A stretch of 45,161 bases of DNA from Pseudoxanthomonas taiwanensis (GCF_010093135.1 NZ_PDWK01000022.1:1-45161), one strand, 5' to 3'; shown: positions 11,983 through 22,527, numbered from the stretch's first letter. Translations and numbers: made by a program. Notes: generated by a model from the letters alone, not told the origin.

Positions 11983-12459
11983 ATGGAAAACACCGCCGCC
12001 GACACCACGCCCGAACGCCCGCGCGCCCTGCTGGGCTGGCGCCTGCTGGCGCTGTTCTACGACCTGTGGCCGGTGGTGGCGCTGTGGTTCCTGACCGCGG
12101 TGCCGTTCGTGCTTCTGGACGTGGTCCTCAGCGGCGACACCCGCCACAACATCGCCCCCCTCAGCCCGCTGTGGTGGCTGCTGTGGCTGGCCTGCTGGGC
12201 GGTGGCCGGGCTGTACGCCACGCTCAGCTGGCGCCACGGCGGGCAGACCCTGGGCATGCGCCCGTGGCGGATCCGGGTGGTGGCGCGCGACGGCGGGGCG
12301 CCCGGCCGGGGCGCGGCCTGGCTGCGCTTCGCGGTGGCCACGCTGTCGCTGGCCGCCGGCGGCTTGGGCTTCTGGTGGGCGTGGTTCGACCGCGAGCACC
12401 TGACCTGGCACGACCGCGCCAGCGGCACGCGCGTGCTGCGGGTGCCGAAGCGGCGCTGA
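11983..12459 (+). CDS. RDD-family membrane protein
   Basis: 158 aa inner-membrane protein. The RDD signature is present: [20 protein letters not shown] at about 12-31 (conserved R and D), a second hydrophobic helix ([20 protein letters not shown]) and the [15 protein letters not shown] motif, then a third helix and a C-terminal charged stretch with [13 protein letters not shown]. Some RDD proteins have been linked to Na+/H+ exchange, but the family has no single proven role. ATG 11983 is preferred to the TTG two codons upstream. It is divergent from xerD and convergent with lptG (4-bp gap). Confidence 0.85.
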   Translation: MENTAADTTPERPRALLGWRLLALFYDLWPVVALWFLTAVPFVLLDVVLSGDTRHNIAPLSPLWWLLWLACWAVAGLYATLSWRHGGQTLGMRPWRIRVVARDGGAPGRGAAWLRFAVATLSLAAGGLGFWWAWFDREHLTWHDRASGTRVLRVPKRR

Positions 12460-12463
12460 ACGC

Positions 12464-13570
12464 TCAGCCGGACTTGCGCCGGAACAGCAGCCAGGAGATG
12501 CCCAGCATCAGCACCGGCGGCAGCGCGTAGGCGATGCGGTAGTCGAAGCGGAACGCGCCGGCCAGGCGGCCGAACTGCATCTGCAGCAGCATGAAGCCCA
12601 GGGCGAAGATGATGCCCAGGAACAGGCGCTTGCCCATGCCGCCGCTGCGCAGGCTGCCGAAGGCGAAGGGCACCGCGGCCAGGCACAGGGCCAGCACGTT
12701 CACTGGGTAGAACCAGCGGCTCCAGTAGGTGTCCTCGTACTCGCGCGCGTCCAGGCCGTTGCGCTGGCGGTACTCGATGCTGGCCTGCAGGTCGGCGGCC
12801 GAGAGGTTGCGCGGCCGGGTCACGCCGGCGGCCAGGGCGTTGGGATCCAGCTCCGACTCCCAGCGCTGCTCGGCCGCCTCGGTGCGGCGCGCGTGGTCCT
12901 CGCCGAACTCGATCCGGCGCACGTCCAGCAGGCGCCAGCCGCTGCTGTCGTGCACCGCCATGCCGGCGCGGGTCAGCGAACGCAGGCGCCCCTCCCCGTC
13001 CACCTGGTACAGGCGCACATCGCGCAGCTCCAGCACGCGGCGGCCGCCCTCGATGCGCTCCTGGCCGTCCACGGCGTTGAGGAAGGTGTCGCCCTCGCGC
13101 GCCCACAGGCCGGAGTAGCGGGCCATGGCCACGTTGTTGTTCTTGGCCGCCAGCTTGAGCTGGTCGGCCTGGCGCTGGCCCCAGGGGGCCAGGGTCTCGC
13201 CGTTGACCACCATCAGCCCGGTCAGCAGGACCAGCGCCGCCACCACCGACACCGACAGCCGCCGCCGCGACAGGCCCAGCGCGCGCAGCGCGGTCAGCTC
13301 GGAGGTCGCCGCCAGCTGGCCCAGGCCCAGCAGCGAGCCGATCACCGCCGCGTAGGGGAAGATCGTGTAGGCGCGGCGCGGCACCGACAGGGCCACGTAG
13401 ACCAGGGCGGTGGGGAAGTCGTAGCTGCCCTTGCCCAGGTCGCCCAGCTGCCCGGACAGGGCCATGACCACGTCCAGGCCCACCAGCACCGCCCAGGTGA
13501 GCAGGACCGTGGCCAGCACCACGCGGCCGATGTAGAGGTCGTGCAGGCGCGGACGCCAGGGCCGGCTCAT
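12464..13570 (-). CDS. lptG: LPS export ABC transporter permease LptG
   Basis: 368 aa inner-membrane half-permease. With LptF and the LptB2 ATPase it extracts LPS and hands it to LptC/LptA. It has transmembrane helices at about 15-40 and 60-115, a large periplasmic beta-jellyroll-like middle (about 130-275), and C-terminal helices at about 280-360 (YPVNVLALCLAAVPFAFG, LFLGIIFALGFMLLQMQ). The lineage-typical GIVLAT-like start reads LYIGRVVLATVLLTWAVLV. Its ATG overlaps the lptF stop (ATGA at 13567-13570), so the two permeases are translated together. Confidence 0.95.
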   Translation of the reverse strand: MSRPWRPRLHDLYIGRVVLATVLLTWAVLVGLDVVMALSGQLGDLGKGSYDFPTALVYVALSVPRRAYTIFPYAAVIGSLLGLGQLAATSELTALRALGLSRRRLSVSVVAALVLLTGLMVVNGETLAPWGQRQADQLKLAAKNNNVAMARYSGLWAREGDTFLNAVDGQERIEGGRRVLELRDVRLYQVDGEGRLRSLTRAGMAVHDSSGWRLLDVRRIEFGEDHARRTEAAEQRWESELDPNALAAGVTRPRNLSAADLQASIEYRQRNGLDAREYEDTYWSRWFYPVNVLALCLAAVPFAFGSLRSGGMGKRLFLGIIFALGFMLLQMQFGRLAGAFRFDYRIAYALPPVLMLGISWLLFRRKSG

Positions 13571-14652
13571 GCCACCGCCCCCCGGCGCCGCCGCGGCAGG
13601 CGCCCGTCACGCAGGTACAGCCAGGCGGCCAGGGCCAGCAGCGGCAGGGTCAGCCACCACAGCCCGGCCGCCGCCGGCAGGCGCCCGTCGGCCAGCATGC
13701 GCACGCCGATGAACATCAGGTTCACGCCCACCAGGTAGGCCAGAAAGCCCAGCAGCAGGCGGCCGTAGCGCTGCTGGCGCGGGGCACTGCGCGCCATCGG
13801 CACGGTCAGCAGGGCGAAGCCCAGAGCCAGCAGCGGCGGGGCCAGGCGCCGGTGCAGCTCGGCCGCCGCCTCCGGGCGGCCGTTGCCGAACAGGTCGGTG
13901 GTCGGCAGCAGCGCCGGGGCGTCCTCGTCCGGGGGCTCGGCCCGGTCCGGCAGGGCCAGCTCGTTGATGGCGTAGCGCATCAGGCGGAAGTCCAGGCCGC
14001 CGTCCAGCGGGCCTTCGACCCGGTGGCCGTCGCGCAGCTGCAGGTAGCGCTCGTGTTCGCCGGCCAGCTCCAGGGTGCCGGTGCGGGCGGTGGACACGTC
14101 CACGCGGCCGTCGCGCTCGCGCTGGGTGAAGATGCCCTGCAGGGTGGTGCCGTCCTCGCTCATGCCGTCGATGTAGACGATCCCGCCCCCCGGCAGGGTG
14201 GTGAAGCGGCCCGGCTCCATGCCGGCCACGATCAGGCTGCGGTTGGCCTGCTCGACCATGCGCACCGCCGCCCGGTCGGCCCAGGGCCCCAGCCACAGCG
14301 AGCAGGCCCCGACCACCGCCACCACCGGCAGCACCGCCAGCAGCAGCGGCCGCAGCAGCCGCCGCGGGCCCACGCCCACGGCGTTGAGCACCGCCATCTC
14401 CGAGTCCCGGTACAGGCGGGCCACGGCCAGCATCAGGCCCAGCATCAGGGCCAGGGGCAGCACCAGCGGCAGGTAGACCAGCAGCTGCAGACCCAGCTGG
14501 GACAGCAGCAGGCGTGCCGGAATGCCGCCGTCGGCGACCTCCCCCAGCACGTCCACCAGCACCCCGCCCAGGCTGACGGTCAGCAGCACGATCAGCGTCG
14601 CCAGGAAGCTCTGGACGAAGTCGCGCAGCAGGTAACGGTCGAGCTTCGGCAT
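13567..14652 (-). CDS. lptF: LPS export ABC transporter permease LptF
   Basis: 361 aa partner of LptG. It begins MPKLDRYLLRDFVQSFLATLIVLLTVS, the usual LptF N terminus, which fixes the start at 14652 although the frame is open further upstream. It has membrane helices at about 15-35, 50-75 and 95-125, then a periplasmic domain (about 130-265, with VYIDGMSEDGTTLQGIFTQ), then three C-terminal helices. It is first in the lptF-lptG operon and divergent from pepA, the same arrangement as in E. coli. Confidence 0.95.
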   Translation of the reverse strand: MPKLDRYLLRDFVQSFLATLIVLLTVSLGGVLVDVLGEVADGGIPARLLLSQLGLQLLVYLPLVLPLALMLGLMLAVARLYRDSEMAVLNAVGVGPRRLLRPLLLAVLPVVAVVGACSLWLGPWADRAAVRMVEQANRSLIVAGMEPGRFTTLPGGGIVYIDGMSEDGTTLQGIFTQRERDGRVDVSTARTGTLELAGEHERYLQLRDGHRVEGPLDGGLDFRLMRYAINELALPDRAEPPDEDAPALLPTTDLFGNGRPEAAAELHRRLAPPLLALGFALLTVPMARSAPRQQRYGRLLLGFLAYLVGVNLMFIGVRMLADGRLPAAAGLWWLTLPLLALAAWLYLRDGRLPRRRRGAVA

Positions 14653-14764
14653 CGGGCGGGCCAGTCCTATAAACTCTTGGATTCGCTTGCGGACGCCCGC
14701 CGCCGGCCGGCGGCCGGAATGGGCGAATCCGTGATTGTACGTACCTGCCCCCGGAATCTGATCA
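14653..14764. promoter_or_regulatory. Divergent lptF / pepA control region with nested palindromes
   Basis: 112 bp. Outer arms GGATTCGC (14679-14686) and GCGAATCC (14723-14730) are exact inverted repeats. Between them lies a 16-bp perfect palindrome, GCCGCCGGCCGGCGGC (14699-14714). On the minus strand TATAGG (14667-14672 read in reverse) is a weak -10 candidate for lptF. The region must hold both start sites. Confidence 0.45.
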
Positions 14765-16234
<1,470 letters not shown>

Positions 16235-16244
16235 CCGCGCCGCC

Positions 16245-16667
16245 ATGCCCCGCGCCGACTTCTACCTGATCGCCAGGCCGCGCTTCGCGGAGCAGCCGCT
16301 GCTGCTGGTGTGCGAGCTGGCGCGGCGCGCCTGCGACACCAACCAGTGGACGGTGATCCTGGCGCGCGACCAGGCCCAGGCCGAGGAGCTGGACGACCTG
16401 CTGTGGGCGTTCGACCCGGACGCCTACATCCCGCACCAGATCGCCGGCGACGAGGAGGACGAGCTGACCCCGGTGCTGATCGTCCCGCCGGAGCTGGAGA
16501 CCCCGCAGCGCCCGCTGGTGATCAACCTGCGCGACGGCGCCTACACCGCCCCGTGCGAACGCGTGCTGGAGGTGGTGCCGGCCGACCCGGCCGCGCGCGG
16601 CCCGCTGCGCCAGCGCTGGCGCGAGTACCAGGGGCTCGGTTACGAGCTGCACAAGCACGACATGTGA
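16245..16667 (+). CDS. holC: DNA polymerase III subunit chi
   Basis: 140 aa. Chi links the clamp loader, through psi, to SSB on lagging-strand DNA. Typical features: ADFYLIARPRFAEQPLLLVCELARRAC at the start (the conserved FY and C-x-L-x-x-K/R-A region), VILARDQAQAEELDDLLWAFDPDAYIPH, and a conserved C-terminal part ending WREYQGLGYELHKHDM. It sits between pepA and valS as in E. coli, and its stop is 2 nt before the next small gene. A candidate for its partner psi is at 20764-21216. Confidence 0.92.
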   Translation: MPRADFYLIARPRFAEQPLLLVCELARRACDTNQWTVILARDQAQAEELDDLLWAFDPDAYIPHQIAGDEEDELTPVLIVPPELETPQRPLVINLRDGAYTAPCERVLEVVPADPAARGPLRQRWREYQGLGYELHKHDM

Positions 16668-16669
16668 CC

Positions 16670-16864
16670 ATGCGCCTGCTGATCGCCCTGCTCCTGCCCT
16701 GGCTGGCCTTCTTCACCATCGGCCGTCCCTTCGCCGGCCTGCTGTGCCTGCTGCTGCAGCTGACCGTGCTGGGCTGGGCGCCGGCGGCGATCTGGGCCGC
16801 CTACGCGGTCGGCCAGTACCGCACCGACCAGAAGATCCGGCGCGCGCTGCGGGCGCGCGCCTGA
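16670..16864 (+). CDS. Small membrane protein, YqaE/Pmp3-like
   Basis: 64 aa with two hydrophobic segments, about 2-15 ([16 protein letters not shown]) and 20-47 ([27 protein letters not shown]), and a basic C-terminal tail ([10 protein letters not shown]). The layout L-L-P-x-L-A-F-F, the short turn and the second helix with [11 protein letters not shown] resemble the Pmp3/YqaE stress-membrane family, although the turn is shorter than usual. It starts 2 nt after holC and ends 25 nt before valS, so it is probably co-transcribed with them. The family assignment is moderate; that it is a real coupled gene is more certain. Confidence 0.7.
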   Translation: MRLLIALLLPWLAFFTIGRPFAGLLCLLLQLTVLGWAPAAIWAAYAVGQYRTDQKIRRALRARA

Positions 16865-16889
16865 CCGCCACTTCCCGGAAAACCTCCCG

Positions 16890-19721
16890 ATGACCACCCT
16901 GCCCCCCGGCTACGAACCCAAGGACTTCGAGTCGCGCCTGTACGCGGAATGGGAAGCCTCCGGCTGCTTCCGCCCCAGCGGCCAGGGCACGCCCTACTGC
17001 ATCCTGCTGCCCCCGCCGAACGTGACCGGCACCCTGCACATGGGCCACGCCTTCCAGCACACGCTGATGGACGCCCTGGCCCGCTACCACCGCATGCGCG
17101 GCTTCGACGTGCTGTGGCAGATGGGCACCGACCACGCCGGCATCGCCACCGAGATGGTGGTCAGCCGCAACCTGGCTGCCGAGGGCAAGGGGCAGACCCG
17201 CGACTCGCTGGGCCGCGAAGGCTTCATCGCCAAGGTCTGGGAGTGGAAGGCCACCTCCGGCGACACCATCGAGCGGCAGATGCGCCGCATGGGCGCCTCC
17301 GGCGACTGGTCGCGCAGCACCTTCACCATGGACGAGATGTCGTCCCGGGCGGTGGTCGAGGCCTTCGTGCGCTGGTACGAGGACGGGCTGATCTACCGCG
17401 GCCAGCGCCTGGTCAACTGGGACCCGGTGCTGAAGACCGCCATCTCCGACCTGGAGGTGGAGAACGTCGAGGAGGACGGCTTCCTCTGGTCGATCCGCTA
17501 CCCGCTGGCCGACGGCGCCACCTACGAGCACGTCGAGCGCGACGCCGACGGCAACGAGGTGCTGCGCGAGGTGCGCGACTACCTGGTGGTGGCCACCACC
17601 CGCCCGGAGACCATGCTGGGCGACACCGCGGTGATGGTCCACCCGGAGGATCCGCGCTACCCGGGCCTGGTCGGCAGGGAAGTGGTGCTGCCGCTGACCG
17701 GTCGCCGCATCCCGGTGATCGGCGACGAGTACGTGGACCGCGAGTTCGGCACCGGCGTGGTCAAGGTGACCCCGGCGCACGACTTCAACGACTACCAGGT
17801 CGGCCAGCGCCACGGCCTGCCGGTGATCAACATCTTCACCCCGGAGGCGGCGCTCAACGACAACGCCCCGGAGAAGTACCGCGGCCTGGACCGCTACGAG
17901 GCACGCAAGGCCATCCTGGCCGACCTGGAGGCCCAGGGCCTGCTGGTGGAAACCAGACCGCACAAGCTGCAGGTGCCGCGCGGCGACCGCACCGGCCAGG
18001 TGATCGAGCCGTACCTGACCGACCAGTGGTTCGTGCGCATGGACGCGCTGGCCCGCCGCGGCCTGGAGCTGGTCGAGTCCGGCCAGGTGCAGTTCGTCCC
18101 GCCCAACTGGATCAACACCTACCGCCACTGGATGGAGAACATCCAGGACTGGTGCATCAGCCGCCAGCTGTGGTGGGGCCACCGCATCCCGGCCTGGTTC
18201 GACGAGGCCGGCAACTGCTACGTCGGCCGCAGCGAGGCCGAGGTGCGGCAGAAGCACGGCCTGGGCGCCGAGGTGGCCCTGCGCCAGGACCCGGACGTGC
18301 TGGAGACCTGGTTCTCCTCGCAGCTGTGGCCGTTCTCGACCATGGGCTGGCCGGACCCGGAGAAGATGGCCGAGCGCGGCTTCGACCGCTACCTGCCGTC
18401 CAGCGTGCTGGTCACCGGCTTCGACATCATCTTCTTCTGGGTGGCCCGCATGATCATGGCCACCGACTACTTCACCGGGAAGGTGCCGTTCCGCGACGTG
18501 TACATCACCGGCCTGATCCGCGACAAGGACGGCCAGAAGATGTCCAAGTCCAAGGGCAACGTGCTCGACCCGCTGGACATCATCGACGGCATCTCGCTGG
18601 AGGACCTGGTCGCCAAGCGCACCCGCGGCCTGATGCAGCCGAAGATGGCCGAGAAGATCGAGAAGGCCACGCGCAAGGAGTTCCCGGACGGCATCCCGGC
18701 GCACGGCGCCGACGCGCTGCGCTTCACCTTCGCCGCGCTGGCCAGCCACGGCCGCGACATCAAGTTCGACCTGGGCCGCGCCGAGGGCTACAAGAACTTC
18801 TGCAACAAGCTGTGGAACGCCACCCGCTTCGTGCTGATGAACACCGGCGGGGCGCAGTTCGCCGGCGCGCCACAGCCGCGCACCGACGCCGAGAAGTGGA
18901 TCCTCTCGCGCCTGGCCGCGGTGGTGGCCGAGGCGCAGACGCAGTTCGCCGCCTACCGCTTCGACCTGCTGGCGCAGGCGCTGTACGAGTTCGCCTGGAA
19001 CGAGTTCTGCGACTGGTTCGTGGAGCTGGCCAAGCCGGCGCTCAACGGCGGGGACGAGGCCGCCGCGGCCAGCCCCCGCCACACCCTGCTGTACGTGCTG
19101 GAGGCGCTGCTGCGCCTGCTGCATCCGCTGATCCCGTTCGTCACCGAGGAACTGTGGCGGCAGGTGGCCCCGCGCCTGGGCATCGAGGGCGCCTCGGTGT
19201 CGCTGCGCCCGTACCCGCTGCCGGAGGACTTCGACGTGGCCGGCTGCGCCGGCGCGGCCGCGGACGTGGACTGGTTCCGCGCCATGGTCTCGGCCCTGCG
19301 CCGCGTGCGCAGCGAGCTGGGCGTTTCGCCCTCGCGCCAGGTGCGCCTGCTGCTGCAGGGCGGCGACGCGCAGGACCACGCCCGGGTGGAGCGCTTCGAC
19401 GCGCAGCTGCGCTTCCTGCTGCGCCTGGAGGCGATCGAGGCGCTGCCGGCCGGCCGCGAGCCGCCGCCGGCGGCCGCGGCCGTGGTCGGCGAGCTGAAGC
19501 TGCTGGTGCCGCTGGAAGGCCTGGTGGACCTGGATGCCGAGCGTGCCCGCCTGGACAAGGAGATCGCGCGCGTGGCCGCGGAGAAGGCCAAGAGCGAGGC
19601 CAAGCTCGCCCGATTCACCGAGAAGGTGCCGCCGGCCGTGGTCGAGCAGGAGCGCCAGCGCCTGGCCGACTGGACCACCAAGCTCGCCGCCCTGACCGGA
19701 CAGCGCGCGCGGCTGGGCTGA
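16890..19721 (+). CDS. valS: Valyl-tRNA synthetase
   Basis: 943 aa class Ia aminoacyl-tRNA synthetase charging tRNA-Val. HIGH-type motif HMGH at 50-53 ([12 protein letters not shown]), KMSKS at 550-554 ([11 protein letters not shown]), a CP1 editing domain between them (about 190-340, with [19 protein letters not shown]), an anticodon-binding helical domain after 640, and a C-terminal coiled-coil arm (about 875-940, [24 protein letters not shown]). All conserved parts are present and the length is normal. Confidence 0.98.
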   Translation: MTTLPPGYEPKDFESRLYAEWEASGCFRPSGQGTPYCILLPPPNVTGTLHMGHAFQHTLMDALARYHRMRGFDVLWQMGTDHAGIATEMVVSRNLAAEGKGQTRDSLGREGFIAKVWEWKATSGDTIERQMRRMGASGDWSRSTFTMDEMSSRAVVEAFVRWYEDGLIYRGQRLVNWDPVLKTAISDLEVENVEEDGFLWSIRYPLADGATYEHVERDADGNEVLREVRDYLVVATTRPETMLGDTAVMVHPEDPRYPGLVGREVVLPLTGRRIPVIGDEYVDREFGTGVVKVTPAHDFNDYQVGQRHGLPVINIFTPEAALNDNAPEKYRGLDRYEARKAILADLEAQGLLVETRPHKLQVPRGDRTGQVIEPYLTDQWFVRMDALARRGLELVESGQVQFVPPNWINTYRHWMENIQDWCISRQLWWGHRIPAWFDEAGNCYVGRSEAEVRQKHGLGAEVALRQDPDVLETWFSSQLWPFSTMGWPDPEKMAERGFDRYLPSSVLVTGFDIIFFWVARMIMATDYFTGKVPFRDVYITGLIRDKDGQKMSKSKGNVLDPLDIIDGISLEDLVAKRTRGLMQPKMAEKIEKATRKEFPDGIPAHGADALRFTFAALASHGRDIKFDLGRAEGYKNFCNKLWNATRFVLMNTGGAQFAGAPQPRTDAEKWILSRLAAVVAEAQTQFAAYRFDLLAQALYEFAWNEFCDWFVELAKPALNGGDEAAAASPRHTLLYVLEALLRLLHPLIPFVTEELWRQVAPRLGIEGASVSLRPYPLPEDFDVAGCAGAAADVDWFRAMVSALRRVRSELGVSPSRQVRLLLQGGDAQDHARVERFDAQLRFLLRLEAIEALPAGREPPPAAAAVVGELKLLVPLEGLVDLDAERARLDKEIARVAAEKAKSEAKLARFTEKVPPAVVEQERQRLADWTTKLAALTGQRARLG

Positions 19722-19737
19722 TCCGCCGCGCCACATG

Positions 19738-19785
19738 CCCGCCGGCGCGCACATGGCGCCCGGCGGGACAGCTTTCCCGCTGTCC
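19738..19785 (+). terminator. Tandem hairpins downstream of valS
   Basis: The first stem pairs CCCGCCGG with CCGGCGGG and then GCGC with GCGC, with one bulged C and loop ACATG (19738-19767). A second, overlapping stem is GGACAGC / GCTGTCC with loop TTTCCC (19766-19785). There is no T-run. Their position 16 nt past the valS stop suggests 3'-end formation or protection. Confidence 0.45.
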
Positions 19786-19866
19786 GGGCACACGACGCGC
19801 CACCGGACGTGGCCGGTGACCCATGCCCGGGCCGCCCTCCCCGGCCAGCCCGCCGCTTTCCTGCAA

Positions 19867-19985
19867 CGCCGGCCGGGTCGCCGCGGACACGGCGACGCGA
19901 CGGACATTTCCGGTCACGTCGCACCCGGGCCGAGGGCGCTCCAACCATGGCGGTTGAACGCTGGCACCACGCACGGCGCCCGGGT
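19867..19985. repeat. Paired inverted intergenic repeat (copy 2 of 5, degenerate)
   Basis: It contains CCGGGTCGCCGCGGACACGG and the recurring GCGACGCGAC, then the internal CTCCAACC...CGGTTGAACGC seen in copies 1 and 3. It stands head-to-tail with copy 3, which follows within 10 nt. Confidence 0.6.
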
Positions 19986-19994
19986 GACGTGCCT

Positions 19995-20133
19995 GTGGGA
20001 GCCGCGTACGCGGCGACGCGACGTACCTGTCCGGTTGCAACGGACGCTCCTGCGCCGAGGGCGCCTCCAACCGGACCGGTTGAACGCCGGTCCCGGCTGC
20101 GCCGGCCGGGTCGCCGCGGACGCGGCTGCCCCA
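19995..20133. repeat. Paired inverted intergenic repeat (copy 3 of 5)
   Basis: The best-preserved copy. Left end: GTGGGAGCCGCGTACGCGGC followed by GACGCGAC. Internal: CTCCAACCGGACCGGTTGAA followed by CGCCGG. Right end: CCGGGTCGCCGCGGACGCGG then CTGCCCC, the inverted form of the left end. From 20134 to the rimI stop at 20255 I see nothing more than GC-rich DNA. Confidence 0.7.
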
Positions 20134-20254
20134 CGATGCGCGGTGACGCGACAACCCCGGCCATTCGCGGCGGATGCACCCGCCTGGGGGGCCTGGAACG
20201 CGGGAGGGGGCGAACGCCGGCCCCGATGCAAGGCCAGACCCGGGCCATCCGCGG

Positions 20255-20767
20255 TCAGCGCGGCGGCATCCCGGCTTCGCCGGCGTCGGGGAGCAGCTCC
20301 ATCGCCATCACGATGGCGTCCTCGCGGCCGTTGTGCGCCGGGTAGTAGCGCGGGCGGCGGCCGATCTCGTTGAAGCCCTCGCTGTGGTACAGGGCCAGGG
20401 CCGGCGGGTTGGACGGACGCACCTCCAGGAAGATGCGCTGTGCGCCGCGGTCGCGTGCCATGCGCAGCAGGGCCCGCAGCAGGTACCGGCCCAGCCCGCG
20501 CGACTGCCGCTCCGGCGCCGTGCACAGGTTCAGCAGGTGCGCCTCGTCCGCGGCGATGCTCATCACCCCGTAGCCCACCGGGGTCTCCCCCTCCAGCGCC
20601 AGCAGGGCCGGATAGCCGGCCAGCAGGCAGTCGTGGAAGATGCCGCGGGTCCAGGGGAACGGATAGGCGCGGCGCTCGATGGCCATGACCGCGTCCAGGT
20701 CGGCCTCGCGCATGGCGCGCAGCCGCCAGGTCGGCGGGGACAGCTCGCGGTAGGCCGCCACGCTCAT
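20255..20767 (-). CDS. rimI: Ribosomal protein S18-alanine N-acetyltransferase
   Basis: 170 aa GNAT-fold enzyme that acetylates the N-terminal alanine of ribosomal protein S18. It shows YPFPWTRGIFHDCLLAGYPA (the conserved PW-x-x-x-x-F-x-x-C/S region), the acetyl-CoA loop RQSRGLGRYLL and the typical C-terminal ALALYHSEGFNEIGRRPRYY followed by YPAHNGREDAIVMAMEL. It is slightly longer than E. coli RimI, with the extra residues at both ends. Its start codon overlaps the stop of the upstream gene (ATGA at 20764-20767), as rimI overlaps holD in E. coli. Confidence 0.9.
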   Translation of the reverse strand: MSVAAYRELSPPTWRLRAMREADLDAVMAIERRAYPFPWTRGIFHDCLLAGYPALLALEGETPVGYGVMSIAADEAHLLNLCTAPERQSRGLGRYLLRALLRMARDRGAQRIFLEVRPSNPPALALYHSEGFNEIGRRPRYYPAHNGREDAIVMAMELLPDAGEAGMPPR

Positions 20768-21216
20768 GGCCGCCGCCTCCGCAGCGCGCGCAACTGCGGC
20801 CAGAACGCGCGCTTGGCCGCCGGATCGCCGCGCAGGGCCTCGACCGGCCAGGTCTCCATCAGCGCCCGGGGGGCCGGATCGGCCGGATCCAGGCCCGAGG
20901 CGCGCAGCAGGGCCAGCTGCAGGCGGTCCGGCACCGGCGGCGGACGCCGCGTGGCCGGGCCCCGCGGCGCCGGGCCGGTCTCCATCGCCGCGGGCGGCGG
21001 CGCGGCAGGCGCGCGCCGGGCCGGCGCGGCCGGGCGCGGTTCGGCCGGTTCCGGACGCCAGGGCGGCCGGCCGTGCTCCTCCTCATGCACCGGCGGCGCC
21101 TCGCGCGCCTCGGTCAGGAGCGCCTGGTCCCCGCCGCCGAGCCGGTACACGGCATACCCCAGCGCCTGCAGCCAGCGCCGCTGCTGCGGGCTCCAGGGCG
21201 AGGCGGCGGCGTTCAC
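20764..21216 (-). CDS. holD: Candidate DNA polymerase III subunit psi (divergent HolD)
   Basis: 150 aa from a GTG whose bases overlap the pssA stop (GTGA at 21213-21216). Residues 13-20, RRWLQALG, followed by YAVYRLGG, parallel the start of E. coli HolD (RRDWQLQQLGITQWSLR). The end, LRGDPAAKRAFWPQL (128-142), parallels HolD LRANPTARAALWQQI. A central LQLALLRASGLDP also fits. Residues about 40-90 are a Pro/Ala/Arg-rich linker of low complexity. The gene is immediately 5' of rimI and overlaps it, the holD-rimI order. Psi would bridge chi (holC at 16245) to the clamp loader. The family link rests on short motifs and synteny, so a lineage-specific hypothetical remains possible. Confidence 0.6.
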   Translation of the reverse strand: MNAAASPWSPQQRRWLQALGYAVYRLGGGDQALLTEAREAPPVHEEEHGRPPWRPEPAEPRPAAPARRAPAAPPPAAMETGPAPRGPATRRPPPVPDRLQLALLRASGLDPADPAPRALMETWPVEALRGDPAAKRAFWPQLRALRRRRP

Positions 21217-21980
21217 GATACCGGCTCCGGACGGCGCACGCGGTGCCACAGGGCCAGCACCGGCCCGGACAGGGCGTACAGCACGCCCACGCCCAGCAGC
21301 GCGCGCGGCAGATCGATCACCAGCACGGCGATCACCACCGGCACGATCAGCAGCATCGCGAAGGAGACGCGGTCGCCGCCGGCGCCGGTGCCCTTGAAGC
21401 TCCAGTAGCGGATGCGGCTGACCATCAGCAGCGCGGCGGCCAGGGTCACGCCCAGGGCCACGTAGCGCAGCTCCTCGCCGCTCCAGCCCAGCTCGCCGTC
21501 GGCGAAGGCCCAGACGAAGGACATCATCAGCCCCGCCGCCGCCGGGCTGGCCAGGCCCACGAACCACTTCTTGTCCACGATCCCGACCTGGGTGTTGAAC
21601 CGGGCCAGGCGCAGCGCGGCACAGGCCGCGTACAGGAAGGCCACCGCCCAGCCGACCCGGCCCATCAGCCCGCCATCGAACTTCAGCGCCGACAGCGACC
21701 AGTGGTACATGACCAGCGCCGGCGCCAGGCCGAAGCTGACCAGGTCGGCCAGGGAGTCGTACTGCACGCCGAACTCGCTGCTGGTGCCGGTCAGGCGCGC
21801 CACCCGGCCGTCGATGCCGTCGGCCAGCGCGGCCACGAACACGGCCACGGCGGCGGCCGTGAACCGGCCGTTGGCCGCGGCGATGATCGCGTAGAAGCCC
21901 GCGAACAGGCCGCAGGTGGTGAACAGGTTGGGCAGCAGGTAGATGCCCCGCGAGCGCGGCGGAGGGGTCTGGGATTCCAT
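21213..21980 (-). CDS. pssA: CDP-diacylglycerol--serine O-phosphatidyltransferase
   Basis: 255 aa integral membrane enzyme of the CDP-alcohol phosphatidyltransferase family that makes phosphatidylserine, the precursor of phosphatidylethanolamine. The signature D-G-x2-A-R-x8-G-x3-D-x3-D is complete in DGRVARLTGTSSEFGVQYDS followed by LAD. About seven to eight hydrophobic helices. The N terminus IYLLPNLFTTCGLFAGFYAI is typical of type II (Bacillus-like) PssA, unlike the soluble E. coli enzyme. ATG 21980 is chosen because it lies just before this conserved start. Its stop overlaps the next gene. Confidence 0.95.
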   Translation of the reverse strand: MESQTPPPRSRGIYLLPNLFTTCGLFAGFYAIIAAANGRFTAAAVAVFVAALADGIDGRVARLTGTSSEFGVQYDSLADLVSFGLAPALVMYHWSLSALKFDGGLMGRVGWAVAFLYAACAALRLARFNTQVGIVDKKWFVGLASPAAAGLMMSFVWAFADGELGWSGEELRYVALGVTLAAALLMVSRIRYWSFKGTGAGGDRVSFAMLLIVPVVIAVLVIDLPRALLGVGVLYALSGPVLALWHRVRRPEPVS

Positions 21981-22100
21981 AGGACGCCCAGTGTACGGCC
22001 CGGCCGCCCGCGGCGGAACGCACCGATGGCGCTTGCCAGCCCTGCGCCGGGGTGCTGCAATCGGCGGGCCTGTACCGGTCCACGCCGTGGAGAGCCATCG

Positions 22101-22478
22101 ATGCGCATCCTTGCCCGCACCTGCCTGCTGATCCTGACCGCCGGCCTGTGCGCCGCCGCCTGGGCCGGCAACGTCTACCGCTGGAAGGATGCCAACGGCG
22201 TCACCCACGCCTCGGACCGGCCGCCGCCGGGCCAGCGCTACGAGACCCGGCGGGTCGCGGCCGACCCCGACGCCGCGCCGGCCCAGGCCGCGCAGCAGCC
22301 GGCCGAGGATCCCCGCTGCACCACCGCCCGCAGCAACCTGGCGCTGCTCGACCAGGCCGGCACCGAAGTCCAGCAGGACGTCGACGGCGACGGCAAGCCC
22401 GACCGCACCCTGGATGCGGAGGAGCGCGCGGCCCAGCGCGAGCTGGCCCAGGCCGCCATCAAGGCCTACTGCAGGTAG
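22101..22478 (+). CDS. DUF4124-domain exported protein
   Basis: 125 aa with a signal peptide (MRILARTCLLILTAGLCAAAWAG split near residue 22). The DUF4124 motif follows directly: NVYRWKDANGVTHASDRPPP. The rest is charged, with DVDGDGKPDRTLDAEERAAQ and a C-terminal Cys. Such small periplasmic proteins are common in this family and have no known function. It is divergent from pssA and ends in a strong terminator, so it is probably monocistronic. Confidence 0.85.
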   Translation: MRILARTCLLILTAGLCAAAWAGNVYRWKDANGVTHASDRPPPGQRYETRRVAADPDAAPAQAAQQPAEDPRCTTARSNLALLDQAGTEVQQDVDGDGKPDRTLDAEERAAQRELAQAAIKAYCR

Positions 22479-22500
22479 GCGGTCCGGCGCGGCGCCCCGC

Positions 22501-22527
22501 AGGCCACGGCCCCGGCCGTGGCCTTTT
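22501..22527 (+). terminator. Rho-independent terminator of the DUF4124 gene
   Basis: A perfect 10-bp stem GGCCACGGCC / GGCCGTGGCC (22502-22523, 2-nt loop) flanked by A on the left and TTTT on the right, 22 nt past the stop codon. Confidence 0.85.

Noticed and set aside
16864-16890. T-box or other leader control for valS
   Set aside because: Only 25 nt separate it from the preceding gene and no leader structure fits.
16713-19907. A 1064-residue minus-strand open frame opposite valS
   Set aside because: Antisense shadow of a complete valyl-tRNA synthetase; repetitive His/Gly/Val/Ala composition.
19867-20133. Neighbouring repeats as a CRISPR array
   Set aside because: Units are long, imperfect and internally symmetric, only two adjoin, and there are no regular spacers or cas genes.
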